A stretch of 64,000 nt of DNA, from positions 1-64,000 of the forward strand of contig JBAZEO010000001.1 in the NCBI GenBank assembly GCA_041653935.1, in the 5' to 3' direction. Below the pieces are notes generated by a model. That model had not been told where the DNA came from. It did not search any database and worked only from the letters and a program-made list of their open reading frames with translations. Shown here piece by piece: positions 1-8,460 of the stretch. How positions within the stretch are numbered: position 1 is the stretch's first letter; every line of letters starts with the position of its first letter. A program made the translations under genes and the position numbers. This DNA is from JAYEHL01 sp041653935 (GTDB lineage: Bacteria; Chloroflexota; Dehalococcoidia; E44-bin15).

Positions 1-3000
1 TCCGGAGAAAGTTGAGCAGGCGTTTGGAGAAGCGTTAAGGTTTACGACCGTACCGCAGGGATACGAGGTACCGGAAGCGGGTGTAAAGGTGCCGCTGCCG
101 CTGCCTGAGGTAGTGATAGTCAGTGTGACACTACCATTATGTGTTAACCCCTGCCACCACAGAGAAGGATATCCGCTATTGTCCGTGCATGTTTCGTCGA
201 TGCGCCAGATGTCTTCGGTCCCATTGGCATCTTCGCAAAACAGGTCCCATCCTGCGTTGAAGAAGGTTAAGAAGGATTTCATCTCCGAGGTGTTCTTGCC
301 CGTGCCGCCGTCGCTTGTTGTTTGGCTGGATGTGTCTATGTCCCAGAAGCTGTTGGATACCGAACCAGAGTTGTCACCCACGAGCCCACCGATATCTAAG
401 GCTCCGCTCACGTTGCCAGTGGCATATGAGTTGGATACTAAGCCGTTGTCGTTAAAGCCCACCAGCCCGCCGACGGGGTTGACTCCATTCACGTTTCCTG
501 TGGCATAAGAGTTGGACACAGAACCGCTGTTCCAGTTGTAGCCCACGAGCCCGCCGGCATAGTAATTGGTTCCGCTCACGTTGCCAGTGGCATATGAGTT
601 GGACACCGGACTGTCGCCGTTGTATCCTATGAGCCCGCCAACATAGTAACTGCTTCCATTCACGTTGCCTGTGGCATATGAGTTGGACACCGGACTGTTG
701 CCGTTGTATCCTATGAGCCCACCAACATGATCACTGGTTCCGCTCACGTTGCCAGTGGCATATGAGTTTGACACCGATCCGTTGTAGTTGTAACCCACTA
801 ATCCGCCGACAGTAGAACTGCCGCTTACGTTACCTGTGGCATATGAGTTTGACACCGATCCGTTGTAGTTGTAACCCACTAATCCGCCGACAGTAGAACT
901 GCCGCTTACGTTACCTGTGGCATATGAGTTGGATACTGTGCCGTTGACGTTGTAACCCATTAGACCGCCGACGTAGCTATTGCCGGTGATATTAACATTC
1001 ACAAGGCTCGTGTTGCCCACCGAGCTCACGGTGTTTATGTATCCGAACAGGCCTACATAATCGGTGTCTAATCGGTTGATGTACAGATTGGTGATTTCAT
1101 ATCCGCGTCCGTCGAAGCTGCCGGAGAACTGGTTCGAGTCGTTCCCTACGGGCAGGAAGCCCAAGCCGCTATTCCAGCCGCTGGTTGCCAACGCGTCGAT
1201 GCTGTTATTCAGGGCGTAGTGCGCACTCAGGTTACAGCTCATAGCCTGCAGGTTCCATGTGTCAATGATCAGGAAGGGATCGTCGGGTGTACCATCACCG
1301 CCGCCGAAAGTGTCGCTCGCGGCAAAGTTGGCCTGTATAGAGTAACTAGCGTTCATGGTAATAGTAGTGGAGGGCGAAGTTGGATTGGCAATTGTTCCTG
1401 TATCGGGTGACCAGTTAACGAAATGGTAACAAGAGTTTGGAGTAGCAGATATGTTCACTACTTGCCCGATATATGGATGGAATGTACCAACTCCTGGAGT
1501 TGTGACCGTCCCGCCGCTGGAAGAAGAAATATTCAATGTAAAAACAGTAGAATTCACTGCGGCAGAAGCATTGGCACGACCCCAACCAGAGTTGTAGTCA
1601 AATCCTGCAGTCGATAGGTCAACTGCAGTTGATGTTATAGCGCTGCGAACCTGACTTGAGGTAAGAGAAGGATTAGCATCCCACACGAGGGCGGCTATAG
1701 CTGCGATATGTGGCGCGGATGCTGATGTACCGTAGAATGGGTTGTCAAAATAACCCAGTAGTCCGGTTTCTGTATTTACGCCATCGGTTCCGGTGATATT
1801 GGGGACTTGCCTTTGCTCATACGACGGGAAATATATAGTACCAGGTCCGCATGAGCTGTAGCTTTCAAGTGTCTCTGGTGTGGCTGCGTCAACGGCTGCT
1901 GTAGACAGCACTTCCTCTACCGCTGCATGACCTATTACGCTATCGTTGGTGGTATTGTATTGCAGAAGGGAAGGGCAGGAATATACCTTATAGTCCAACA
2001 CTATTGAAGAGGGATCGCTAACCAGGCTGTACTCAAGCACTACGAGACTAGCATTGAAGATAGTACTACCTGTGTCATTAATATAAGTGAAATATTCCAA
2101 TGGGGAGGTATAGCTGCCGTCTGATTGGTCATTCGTTGAATGTGCATAATCTATTGCGCCTGATTTATTGAGCAACCAGAAATCGAAATCATCCGTGGAA
2201 CTGTTACTCACCTTGTTGGTCCATTGCAGTACTGCTATTATGCTTGAGCCATTAGGTATGGTAAAATTGTTACTCCAGTCAGGAGGAAATCCTGGATAGT
2301 TGTAATCATGTGCATATGGATAGCCCCCAAGCGTACACGCAGACTGATTATATGGGGAACTGTAATGTCTTAGCCTTTCGTTTCCTGCAGAGGCCACATA
2401 GATACCCCCGGCGTTAACAAAGTTGCTTGCTCTCTGGGCTATGGGTCCATCTTCGAATTTAGGCTCATCAGAACATGTAATGTCATCGACTATGATATTG
2501 CAGCCGGCAGATTCAAGGGCGCCGATTCCAACAATCATATCTGAGCTGGAAGATGGACTATAGAAAGCCAGATTTGCTCCAGGGGCCAGGTCATGGATTA
2601 TCTCCAGCATTGCTGTGCCTTCGCTACCGTTACCAGCTTTTAATACTTGGACATCTGAAGGCAGATCGCCGGAAGCCACTGAAGCAGACAAATTGTCTAT
2701 GCCATCTGACATTACACCGATCTTAGAACCGCTGCCATTAATGCCAAAAGTGCTGCGTGCCAGATCGGCTGTAAGTACTGAATCGCCTTCGGATGTAACA
2801 GAACCTGTATTGTAAATCGGGTATCCGGGTGTGCCCACATGCTTAATAAAATCGATGTCAGCAATAGTCTCCACTGCATCGTACGGCAGGCTGCCTTCTA
2901 TTATTCCATATTCCGGCAGGGTAATTTGAACATCCATACCAAGATCTTTTAACTGGTTAATTTGCTCGTCGGATATACTATCAGATACGGTTAGCTTAAC

Positions 3001-3339
3001 TTCCAGCATACCTTCGTTGCTTATCTTAAACACGGATGTGGAGAAGTTTTGAAAGGAAAATTTTTGCTGTGCGGAAGTCTGTTCACGGATCTCCTGGACT
3101 TGTTCTAAGAGGTTCCAATCGATTTTGCGTTGCGTGGGAGTGAGAGATTGTTTCTGCTGGAATATTTCTGCGATTTGGCTGCTTAGATCGACATCAATAG
3201 TTTGGCTTTCATTGAGGGCATTAGTTTCGTCAGAGGAGGCTTGCCGGGGGCTATACGAAATACCAAATAAAACTATGAGTATTGTGAGAACAATTGCTAA
3301 TATTTTGTAAGTAGTATTACGTCGTATATATTTTCTCAT
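1..3339 (-). CDS. Secreted subtilisin-like (S8) protease with InlB-type and GLUG repeats, C-terminus cut by window edge
   Basis: The minus-strand frame is open from the ATG at 3339 to base 1, 1113 codons, with no stop in the window. Residues 10-25 form a hydrophobic signal segment after a basic start (MRKYIRR). The catalytic triad of the S8 family is readable: Asp212 in VMSDGID, His249 in EIIHDLAPGA and Ser539 in GTSASAPHIA. After the protease domain comes a divergent InlB B-repeat-like domain (about residues 575-645, ending in a xxNF-type strand). Next is an array of about eight GLUG-type repeats (motif GGLVGYN...SNSYATGNVSG), a YPSLWWQ-type closing motif, and the start of a second InlB-like repeat at the window edge. 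GLUG repeats are found in secreted and cell-surface proteins. The upstream SD is weak. I infer an exported, surface-associated protease. The C-terminus and any anchor lie outside the window. Confidence 0.9.
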   Translation of the reverse strand, partial: MRKYIRRNTTYKILAIVLTILIVLFGISYSPRQASSDETNALNESQTIDVDLSSQIAEIFQQKQSLTPTQRKIDWNLLEQVQEIREQTSAQQKFSFQNFSTSVFKISNEGMLEVKLTVSDSISDEQINQLKDLGMDVQITLPEYGIIEGSLPYDAVETIADIDFIKHVGTPGYPIYNTGSVTSEGDSVLTADLARSTFGINGSGSKIGVMSDGIDNLSASVASGDLPSDVQVLKAGNGSEGTAMLEIIHDLAPGANLAFYSPSSSSDMIVGIGALESAGCNIIVDDITCSDEPKFEDGPIAQRASNFVNAGGIYVASAGNERLRHYSSPYNQSACTLGGYPYAHDYNYPGFPPDWSNNFTIPNGSSIIAVLQWTNKVSNSSTDDFDFWLLNKSGAIDYAHSTNDQSDGSYTSPLEYFTYINDTGSTIFNASLVVLEYSLVSDPSSIVLDYKVYSCPSLLQYNTTNDSVIGHAAVEEVLSTAAVDAATPETLESYSSCGPGTIYFPSYEQRQVPNITGTDGVNTETGLLGYFDNPFYGTSASAPHIAAIAALVWDANPSLTSSQVRSAITSTAVDLSTAGFDYNSGWGRANASAAVNSTVFTLNISSSSGGTVTTPGVGTFHPYIGQVVNISATPNSCYHFVNWSPDTGTIANPTSPSTTITMNASYSIQANFAASDTFGGGDGTPDDPFLIIDTWNLQAMSCNLSAHYALNNSIDALATSGWNSGLGFLPVGNDSNQFSGSFDGRGYEITNLYINRLDTDYVGLFGYINTVSSVGNTSLVNVNITGNSYVGGLMGYNVNGTVSNSYATGNVSGSSTVGGLVGYNYNGSVSNSYATGNVSGSSTVGGLVGYNYNGSVSNSYATGNVSGTSDHVGGLIGYNGNSPVSNSYATGNVNGSSYYVGGLIGYNGDSPVSNSYATGNVSGTNYYAGGLVGYNWNSGSVSNSYATGNVNGVNPVGGLVGFNDNGLVSNSYATGNVSGALDIGGLVGDNSGSVSNSFWDIDTSSQTTSDGGTGKNTSEMKSFLTFFNAGWDLFCEDANGTEDIWRIDETCTDNSGYPSLWWQGLTHNGSVTLTITTSGSGSGTFTPASGTSYPCGTVVNLNASPNACSTFSG
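330..1006 (-). repeat. GLUG-type coding repeat array
   Basis: About eight units of 75-84 bp encode the GLUG motif (GGLVGYN, then SNSYATGNVSG) in the protease gene. Units vary in sequence but keep frame. They are direct repeats that could be mistaken for a CRISPR, but they are coding and have no unique spacers. Confidence 0.85.
756..928 (-). repeat. Perfect 81-bp in-frame tandem duplication
   Basis: Two adjacent GLUG units are identical over a full 81-bp period (27 codons). The string beginning tttgacaccgatccgttg occurs at 767 and again at 848. The other units of the array have diverged, so this is a recent duplication or slippage event. Confidence 0.85.
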
Positions 3340-3844
3340 ACTAGATACCTATGCCAAAGGTGTATATGCTATAGCATACTGCATTCATAGCAGTCAATCA
3401 TGTTCAACCCTAATAGAAGTGTCTGATAAACCGCTAGAGTAAATAATTTGAGAACGCGGGTATACTATCAGGAAGAACCCGGCAGCTATACTCCGCTTCA
3501 TATCTGAACCTCTCTGGAGGGCTCTCTCAAAAATATTGTAACATACACGGGCATACAAAAGGCTCAAACCTAACCGGTCTAGTGCTGGCTTATAATTATC
3601 ACATCTAATACGCTAACTTTATCAAGTATCATTTTATCACTTGCAAGTATTACAGCTGTTACTGGAATATTATATCATTATTACTAATATTCATCAATAT
3701 TATACTATATTAGACCAAAAGTCGTAACATTAATATACATTAGTTCAGGTAATTATTAGTATGTATATTAATAACAGAACGTTCTTGACATTGCAATAGA
3801 CAATGGAATATTCTCAACTTAGTTAATGTGTAAGGAGCTGATAG
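3340..3844. other. AT-rich intergenic region between divergent genes
   Basis: This 505-bp stretch separates the protease gene (minus) from the ThiF-type gene (plus). I see no credible coding frame. It is AT-rich, particularly around 3590-3780, and must hold both divergent promoters; only the plus-strand one is convincing. Confidence 0.6.
3785..3814 (+). promoter_or_regulatory. Sigma70-type promoter for the ThiF-type operon
   Basis: A perfect TTGACA (3785-3790) is followed after 18 bp by TATTCT (3809-3814, 4 of 6 matches). It lies 31 bp upstream of the GTG start at 3845. An AAGGAG ribosome site at 3832-3837 sits 7 bp before that start. Confidence 0.55.
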
Positions 3845-4606
3845 GTGCTTTCAGGTGATGATCGTATAAGGTATGGGAGGCAGATTATATATCCTGGCTT
3901 TGGGGATTCTGGGCAGGATAAGCTCAAAGATGCTCATGTATTGGTCGTTGGGGTGGGAGGTCTGGGTTGTGCCGCATCAATGTACTTAACATATGCCGGC
4001 ATCGGTCATATTACTATAGTTGATGATGACTCTGTTGAACTTTCGAATTTAAACAGACAGATGCTTCACTGGGAGAGGGATATCGGGAAGAAGAAGGCGG
4101 TATCCGCTGCAGGTAAACTCCGCAATATCAATAGCGGCATTAAAATTACTGCTCTCTGTAAAAAGGTTACGGAAGATAATGCTGATCAGATAATCAGTGG
4201 GGTTGATGTTGTTATAGACGGGCTTGATAACTACAAAACAAGGTTTGTGCTGAATGCGGCGTGTGTAAGACAGCGAGTGCCCTTTATTCATGCCGGTGTA
4301 AATGGGCTATTAGGTCAGATAACTACCATTATTCCCGGTAAGACACCTTGCCTTGCTTGCATTTACTCTACTCCGCCGATTTCGAAAGGGACTATTCCGG
4401 TTTTCGGTGTCACTCCAGCTTTAATAGCTTCACTTCAAGCCATGGAAGCGACCAAGCTGATTGCCGGGTTTGGAGAGACGCTTCAAGGCAGAATGTTATA
4501 TTTTAATGGTGAGACTATGGAATTTGCATATGATGATTTGGTGAAGAATCCTAAGTGCAGTGTTTGTGGGACCGGCAGGCGGAATTTCAAGAGGAGTCGA
4601 AAATGA
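3845..4606 (+). CDS. ThiF/MoeB/HesA-family adenylyltransferase (E1-like)
   Basis: The 253-aa protein has the E1-like nucleotide-binding loop GVGGLG at 36-41, the conserved ELSNLNRQ segment (65-72), and two CxxC pairs (169-172 and 238-241) that form the structural zinc site of MoeB/ThiF proteins. These enzymes adenylate the C-terminal Gly-Gly of a small sulfur carrier. The next gene, overlapping by ATGA, is exactly such a carrier, so this pair likely supplies sulfur for molybdopterin (or tungstopterin) or thiamine. There is no C-terminal rhodanese domain. The GTG start is supported by AAGGAG seven bases upstream. Whether it is the MoeB or ThiF type cannot be settled here. Confidence 0.88.
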   Translation: MLSGDDRIRYGRQIIYPGFGDSGQDKLKDAHVLVVGVGGLGCAASMYLTYAGIGHITIVDDDSVELSNLNRQMLHWERDIGKKKAVSAAGKLRNINSGIKITALCKKVTEDNADQIISGVDVVIDGLDNYKTRFVLNAACVRQRVPFIHAGVNGLLGQITTIIPGKTPCLACIYSTPPISKGTIPVFGVTPALIASLQAMEATKLIAGFGETLQGRMLYFNGETMEFAYDDLVKNPKCSVCGTGRRNFKRSRK

Positions 4607-4863
4607 GCGTTAAAGTGCTTATTCCATCGCTTCTTCATAAATATACCGATAATAAGGAAGTGGTTGAGGTAGAGGGTACTACTGTGAATGATTGTATCGA
4701 TGCCTTAAAAAATAGATATCCTGAGCTTGAGAGATGGCTCTATAGAAGCGGTAAAGTGGCTACTTATGTGCATATCGGCGTGAATAATAAAAAGGCCTCC
4801 ATTAACGATCGGGTTGCAGATGGTGACGAAATAAAAGTAATGTTGGCGACGGGTGGTGGGTAG
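4603..4863 (+). CDS. MoaD/ThiS-family ubiquitin-like sulfur carrier
   Basis: This 86-aa beta-grasp protein ends in ATGGG, the C-terminal Gly-Gly that is adenylated and thiocarboxylated by an E1-like enzyme. I chose the ATG at 4603 because it follows GAGGAG at the right distance and overlaps the upstream stop as ATGA, indicating translational coupling with the ThiF-type gene. The VADGDEIKVMLATGGG tail is typical of MoaD. With tungsten/molybdenum-type enzymes elsewhere in the window (the aldehyde:ferredoxin oxidoreductase at 28066), a role in pterin cofactor synthesis is reasonable. Confidence 0.85.
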   Translation: MSVKVLIPSLLHKYTDNKEVVEVEGTTVNDCIDALKNRYPELERWLYRSGKVATYVHIGVNNKKASINDRVADGDEIKVMLATGGG

Positions 4864-4923
4864 TGCTGGCGGTCGTCGGGGCTATCAAATTTATACAGTC
4901 TCATATTTATAGGTGCGTCTTAC

Positions 4924-5325
4924 ATGATGATAGATGAGCTTCTAAAGGGCTTTCATGTGGTAGCTGTCGTTGGCCTTTCATCTAACAATGAACGGCCTAG
5001 CTATGGCGTATCTGCCTATCTCAAAAAGCATGGATATAAAATCATACCTGTGAATCCGAACGAGGATCAGATTCTGGGGGAGCGCTGTTATCCTTCATTA
5101 GCATCGATTGATGGGCAGGTTGATATTGTGGACATATTCCGCCGTTCCGAGGAGGTAGATACTATTGTCGATGAGGCAATAAGAATAAAAGCCAAGGTGG
5201 TGTGGATGCAGGAGGGTGTGGTGAACGCAGAGGCTGCTAAGAAGGCTCGTGACGCAGGGCTCGAAGTTATAATGGATATGTGTATGATGAAAGAACATCG
5301 CAGGATGACGAAAAAGCATAAATGA
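4924..5325 (+). CDS. CoA-binding (Rossmann) domain protein, YccU type
   Basis: This is a 133-aa single-domain protein. The N-terminal VVAVVGLSSNNERPSYGVS segment (12-30) is the CoA-binding Rossmann loop of the small YccU-like family. Later motifs PVNPNEDQILGERCYPSL and VWMQEGVVN are also typical of that family. It resembles the isolated CoA-binding domain of acyl-CoA synthetases, but no catalytic domain follows. Its role is unknown; a regulatory or acyl-CoA-sensing function is only inference. It is co-directional with the MoaD-like gene upstream (60 bp gap) and rubrerythrin downstream. Confidence 0.8.
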   Translation: MMIDELLKGFHVVAVVGLSSNNERPSYGVSAYLKKHGYKIIPVNPNEDQILGERCYPSLASIDGQVDIVDIFRRSEEVDTIVDEAIRIKAKVVWMQEGVVNAEAAKKARDAGLEVIMDMCMMKEHRRMTKKHK

Positions 5326-5340
5326 AACAGGAGGATGTGT

Positions 5341-5844
5341 ATGCCGAAGACGAATGATAATGTTCAAGCTGCTTTCGCCGGGGAAAGTCAGGCCAGCCGC
5401 AAATATATCTACTTCGCTGAGAAAGCGGACGCGGAGGGGTTGAAACAAGTGGCACGGCTGTTTCGTGCCGCCGCTGAGGCGGAGACGGTACATGCCCGCA
5501 ATCATTTGAGGGTGGCTGATGGCATTAAATCCACAAAGGAAAATCTGGCGGCGGCTATCAGCGGTGAGCATCATGAATTTACCGAGATGTATCCGGGTTT
5601 TATAAAGCAGGCGGATGCAGAGGGAAAGAGCCAAGCCAAGCGCAGCTTTGATATGGCTAACCAGGTGGAGAAGATTCACCACGGCCTTTTCCAGGATGCT
5701 CTTGATAAAGTTAATCAGGGCAAGACTATAGCCGAAAAGCCGATCTTCGTGTGCCAGGTGTGCGGCAATACCGTAGAGGGCGCGGCTCCAGACAAATGCT
5801 CTGTATGTGGCGCTCCCGCGAAGATGTTCAAGAAGGTGGAGTAG
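5341..5844 (+). CDS. Rubrerythrin (peroxide-reducing non-haem iron protein)
   Basis: The 167-aa protein has a ferritin-like di-iron domain with ExxH-type ligands (around E47, H51, E76, E110, H113) and a C-terminal rubredoxin-like FeS4 domain with Cys138, Cys141, Cys153 and Cys156. Rubrerythrins reduce hydrogen peroxide in the cytoplasm of anaerobes. I chose the ATG at 5341 rather than 5335 because AGGAGG ends directly before 5335, giving proper spacing only to the second ATG. The stop codon abuts that of the convergent TlpA-like gene with no terminator between them. Confidence 0.93.
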   Translation: MPKTNDNVQAAFAGESQASRKYIYFAEKADAEGLKQVARLFRAAAEAETVHARNHLRVADGIKSTKENLAAAISGEHHEFTEMYPGFIKQADAEGKSQAKRSFDMANQVEKIHHGLFQDALDKVNQGKTIAEKPIFVCQVCGNTVEGAAPDKCSVCGAPAKMFKKVE

Positions 5845-6357
5845 CTATTCTAAGTCGCTGAATATTTCCAGAATCTCATCTGTGTTGAGGAAAGCGCCTT
5901 TCCTTATGTGATGAATGACTCCATCCTTATCGATGATGATATTCGTCGGAGTGGGGCCGATGTTATATGCTGTCGTTACCGATTCATCGCTGTCAAGCGC
6001 AACGGGTAGGCTAAATCCATAGGAGTCGACGGTTTGTCTAACTCTATAGTTGCTTTCACCTATATCGATGTTAATGAATTCAACATCATCCCCTAATGTC
6101 TCGTATGCTTCTTCCAGAGAAGACATTTGAAAAATACAAGCGTAGCATCCCGTTGTCCAGAAAATCAACATAACCGGTTTGCCTTGGAGCTCTGAGAGTG
6201 TGACTTGTCCGCCGTCGAGTGTTGATAGCGTGAAGTCTGGTGCGTTGTCACCAACCTGTGATCCTACGGGAACAACGCAACCGATGATACATGTAAACAA
6301 TGATATCGTCGCAAGTATAGTCAAGGTGAGTTTTAGTCCGCAGTTCTTTTTAGTCAT
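5845..6357 (-). CDS. TlpA/ResA-like thioredoxin-fold lipoprotein
   Basis: This 170-aa protein has an N-terminal hydrophobic segment ending in a lipobox (IIGC, Cys27), so it should be anchored on the outer face of the membrane. The thioredoxin fold begins with APDFTLSTLDGG and has the active-site pair CYAC (71-74) after a FWTTG strand. The cis-proline region GPTPTNIII follows. This is the AhpC/TSA-related TlpA/ResA type of extracytoplasmic thiol-disulfide reductase. It lies 18 bp downstream of ccdA in the same direction, and CcdA is the expected electron donor. Confidence 0.88.
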   Translation of the reverse strand: MTKKNCGLKLTLTILATISLFTCIIGCVVPVGSQVGDNAPDFTLSTLDGGQVTLSELQGKPVMLIFWTTGCYACIFQMSSLEEAYETLGDDVEFINIDIGESNYRVRQTVDSYGFSLPVALDSDESVTTAYNIGPTPTNIIIDKDGVIHHIRKGAFLNTDEILEIFSDLE

Positions 6358-6375
6358 GGCAACTCTTTAAGTCAT

Positions 6376-7047
6376 TCAAATAGAATATGTGATAATATTT
6401 GCCAGCATCAGGCTCCCGATTACAATCAGTAATATACTACTTATAATTGATATTGATGTCGAGTGTCGCCTGAACCATCTTAGGACAGGCAACGCGCTTC
6501 CCAGTGCTAATCCTACGGCTATGAAGGGCAAACCGAGCCCCAGCGAGTATACAGTAAGGAGCAAAGCCCCCTTGGACGCTGTTTGTGAGTTCGCTGCCAT
6601 TGTCAATATCAGGCCCAGTGTGCCGTAGGCGCAGGTGCCTATGCCTACAGAAAAAACAGCTCCCATTAATGCCGAACGTAAGTATCCTACTTTGCCCCAG
6701 AGAGGTCGGCTTAGATGCGTTTCGAAATTGAGTTTCGGTATCTTTAGTGCGGCCAGCAGATAAATTCCGAATACGATTAAAATCGCGCCGCCGATTATCC
6801 TCAGGATATCGTTAGGAATAAACATGCCAAAGAGTCCGATCGAAGCTCCTAATATAATGTAGATGAGGGAGAACCCGATGACGAAGCTGATAGTATGTAT
6901 GAAAATGGTACGACGTTTGGCTTCAACTGATAAGGAGACTACACCGCCTATATTAGCAATGTAAATTGGCACTAATGGCAGCACGCAAGGGGAGATAAAT
7001 GCTGCAATCCCTGCTCCGAAGGCGATTGGATAAGATACTTCAGTCAT
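6376..7047 (-). CDS. ccdA: CcdA, cytochrome c biogenesis/thiol-redox transmembrane protein
   Basis: The 223-aa protein has six predicted membrane helices. The two cysteines that carry electrons across the membrane are visible: Cys21 in FISPCVLPLVP and Cys140 in GIGTCAYGTLG, both in their conserved settings. CcdA passes reducing equivalents from cytoplasmic thioredoxin to periplasmic or surface thioredoxin-like proteins. The TlpA-like gene immediately downstream is the likely partner. No cytochrome c gene lies in the window, so a general thiol-repair role is as likely as cytochrome maturation. Confidence 0.9.
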   Translation of the reverse strand: MTEVSYPIAFGAGIAAFISPCVLPLVPIYIANIGGVVSLSVEAKRRTIFIHTISFVIGFSLIYIILGASIGLFGMFIPNDILRIIGGAILIVFGIYLLAALKIPKLNFETHLSRPLWGKVGYLRSALMGAVFSVGIGTCAYGTLGLILTMAANSQTASKGALLLTVYSLGLGLPFIAVGLALGSALPVLRWFRRHSTSISIISSILLIVIGSLMLANIITYSI

Positions 7048-7118
7048 AGGGATACAATACTATATAGGTAGATTGAATCGGCTCGATAATTAATATCTAT
7101 GGAGGCTAAGCGAGAATA

Positions 7119-7712
7119 TTAGGCCTTCTTTTGTTTACCTCGCTCGCTTAGTTTGATACGTCGTCCGCTCTTCTCTTCGCCCAGGCGCTTCTGGCCCTCT
7201 TCGTGCAATCGCTGCCCGAAGATGATCGCGTTCATGTTTTCCTCTTTATATTTCTTGGGCAGAACCGAGCGGATGTCGCTCTCGGGGGCAGTAATATCTG
7301 CCAGCACCATCAGACGTCCGAGCGCTATCATATATCCGAACAACTCCTTGCCGAATATCTCAGTACCAAGCTCGCTGAAAGGTATTTCTTCGTTTGTGGG
7401 GGGGATATCCTCCAATTTAAGAGATTTTCCTTCCTCAATGCCGAGTCCTGTTTGGTAAACGACTGTTTTTGCATGAAGGTCTTCGGCTTTGTCGGATAGC
7501 TTAAGCAGGATATCAGCCTCGTCAATTACGGGGTTGTCAATCGGTTTCTTATCGTAAACGAGATGTGCTAAGCTTAGGCCGCCTCTGACGGCAGAGTCGT
7601 AATCGTATAATAGACTGACTTCAAATCCCAGGTTGGCAAGCAATTGGGCTAGCGTAAGAGATATGACTCTTACACCCTGGCCGCCTTCTCCGGAAACGAT
7701 TATCTTCTTCAT
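7119..7712 (-). CDS. korC: 2-oxoacid:ferredoxin oxidoreductase, gamma subunit
   Basis: The 197-aa protein matches the gamma domain of 2-oxoacid:acceptor oxidoreductases: an N-terminal GEGGQGV nucleotide-type loop (8-14), then a SYxSxxRGG-like region (DYDSAVRGGLSLAHLV). It is the last gene of a four-gene operon (ferredoxin, alpha, beta, gamma), 13 bp after the beta subunit. The order matches archaeal-type KorDABC. The substrate (2-oxoglutarate, branched 2-oxoacid or pyruvate) cannot be told from sequence alone, so the symbol is provisional. Confidence 0.82.
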   Translation of the reverse strand: MKKIIVSGEGGQGVRVISLTLAQLLANLGFEVSLLYDYDSAVRGGLSLAHLVYDKKPIDNPVIDEADILLKLSDKAEDLHAKTVVYQTGLGIEEGKSLKLEDIPPTNEEIPFSELGTEIFGKELFGYMIALGRLMVLADITAPESDIRSVLPKKYKEENMNAIIFGQRLHEEGQKRLGEEKSGRRIKLSERGKQKKA

Positions 7713-7725
7713 ACATAATCCTTCT

Positions 7726-8460
7726 TTAGCTCTGGCGTATTATTCCGATTTCATCCGGTTCCAGGCTGTCTTTACCGCGAGGCGCTTTTTTGTAGGTTCT
7801 CTTATATAACTGTAGCATTTCCCATGCGGAGTTATATCCTATCCTGCGTCCGTTATTCTCTATACATTGCGACATAATTTCAACGAAAGCGAAGCCGGGC
7901 CATTCTATGGCTTCCCTTATGCATTTCTGCATGTGTATTTGATGATAGGATGTAGTTCTGGCATAGAAGTATTTGGCAGCGCTTTTTATCAAGTTCTGGA
8001 GGATAATAGGATTTCTTATTGCGCCGCTGGGTGTGCTCACGGTTCTGGTGCCGAGCGGGGTTGTTGGGCCAGCCTGGCCTCCGGTTAGGCCGTATATCTG
8101 GTTGTTATTGCATATGACAGTAATATTTGCATTGCGTCTGGCTGCATGGATGAGATGGTTGCCGCCAATACTGGAAAGATCGCCGTCACCGGATACGACG
8201 ATAACTTTCAGGTTGGGATTAACCGTCTTTATCGCTTCGGCCATGGGCAGGGTGCGCCCATGCAAAGTATATACAGTATCAATATTGACATAACCAGAAA
8301 GTCTGCCAGTGCAGCCTATGCCCGTAACTATTGTTGAATTGGTATGATCCAGTCCCAGCTGATCCATCGATTTGGTTAACTGGATAAGTATCTGACCAAT
8401 GCCGCAACCGGGACACCACTTGGTGGGGAATCGGTCCAGTCTGATTAAGTCCTTATACAT
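7726..8460 (-). CDS. korB: 2-oxoacid:ferredoxin oxidoreductase, beta (thiamine-diphosphate) subunit
   Basis: The 244-aa protein has the WCPGCG motif (15-20) that starts beta subunits of this family, and the thiamine-diphosphate/Mg motif GDGD (91-94) through NN (119-120). It forms the catalytic core with the alpha subunit, decarboxylating a 2-oxoacid, making acyl-CoA and reducing ferredoxin. Its start overlaps the end of the alpha gene by 8 bp, implying coupled translation. In this context it could finish oxidation of a 2-oxoacid or run in the reductive, CO2-fixing direction. Confidence 0.88.
   Translation of the reverse strand: MYKDLIRLDRFPTKWCPGCGIGQILIQLTKSMDQLGLDHTNSTIVTGIGCTGRLSGYVNIDTVYTLHGRTLPMAEAIKTVNPNLKVIVVSGDGDLSSIGGNHLIHAARRNANITVICNNNQIYGLTGGQAGPTTPLGTRTVSTPSGAIRNPIILQNLIKSAAKYFYARTTSYHQIHMQKCIREAIEWPGFAFVEIMSQCIENNGRRIGYNSAWEMLQLYKRTYKKAPRGKDSLEPDEIGIIRQS

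Noticed and set aside
330..1006. Regularly spaced direct repeats resembling a CRISPR array
   Set aside because: The repeats keep a single open frame and encode GLUG motifs within the protease; there are no unique spacers and no cas genes nearby.
5098..5682. 194-codon minus-strand frame across rubrerythrin
   Set aside because: It lies antisense to two clearly real genes (CoA-binding protein and rubrerythrin), has no ribosome site and no recognisable motifs.
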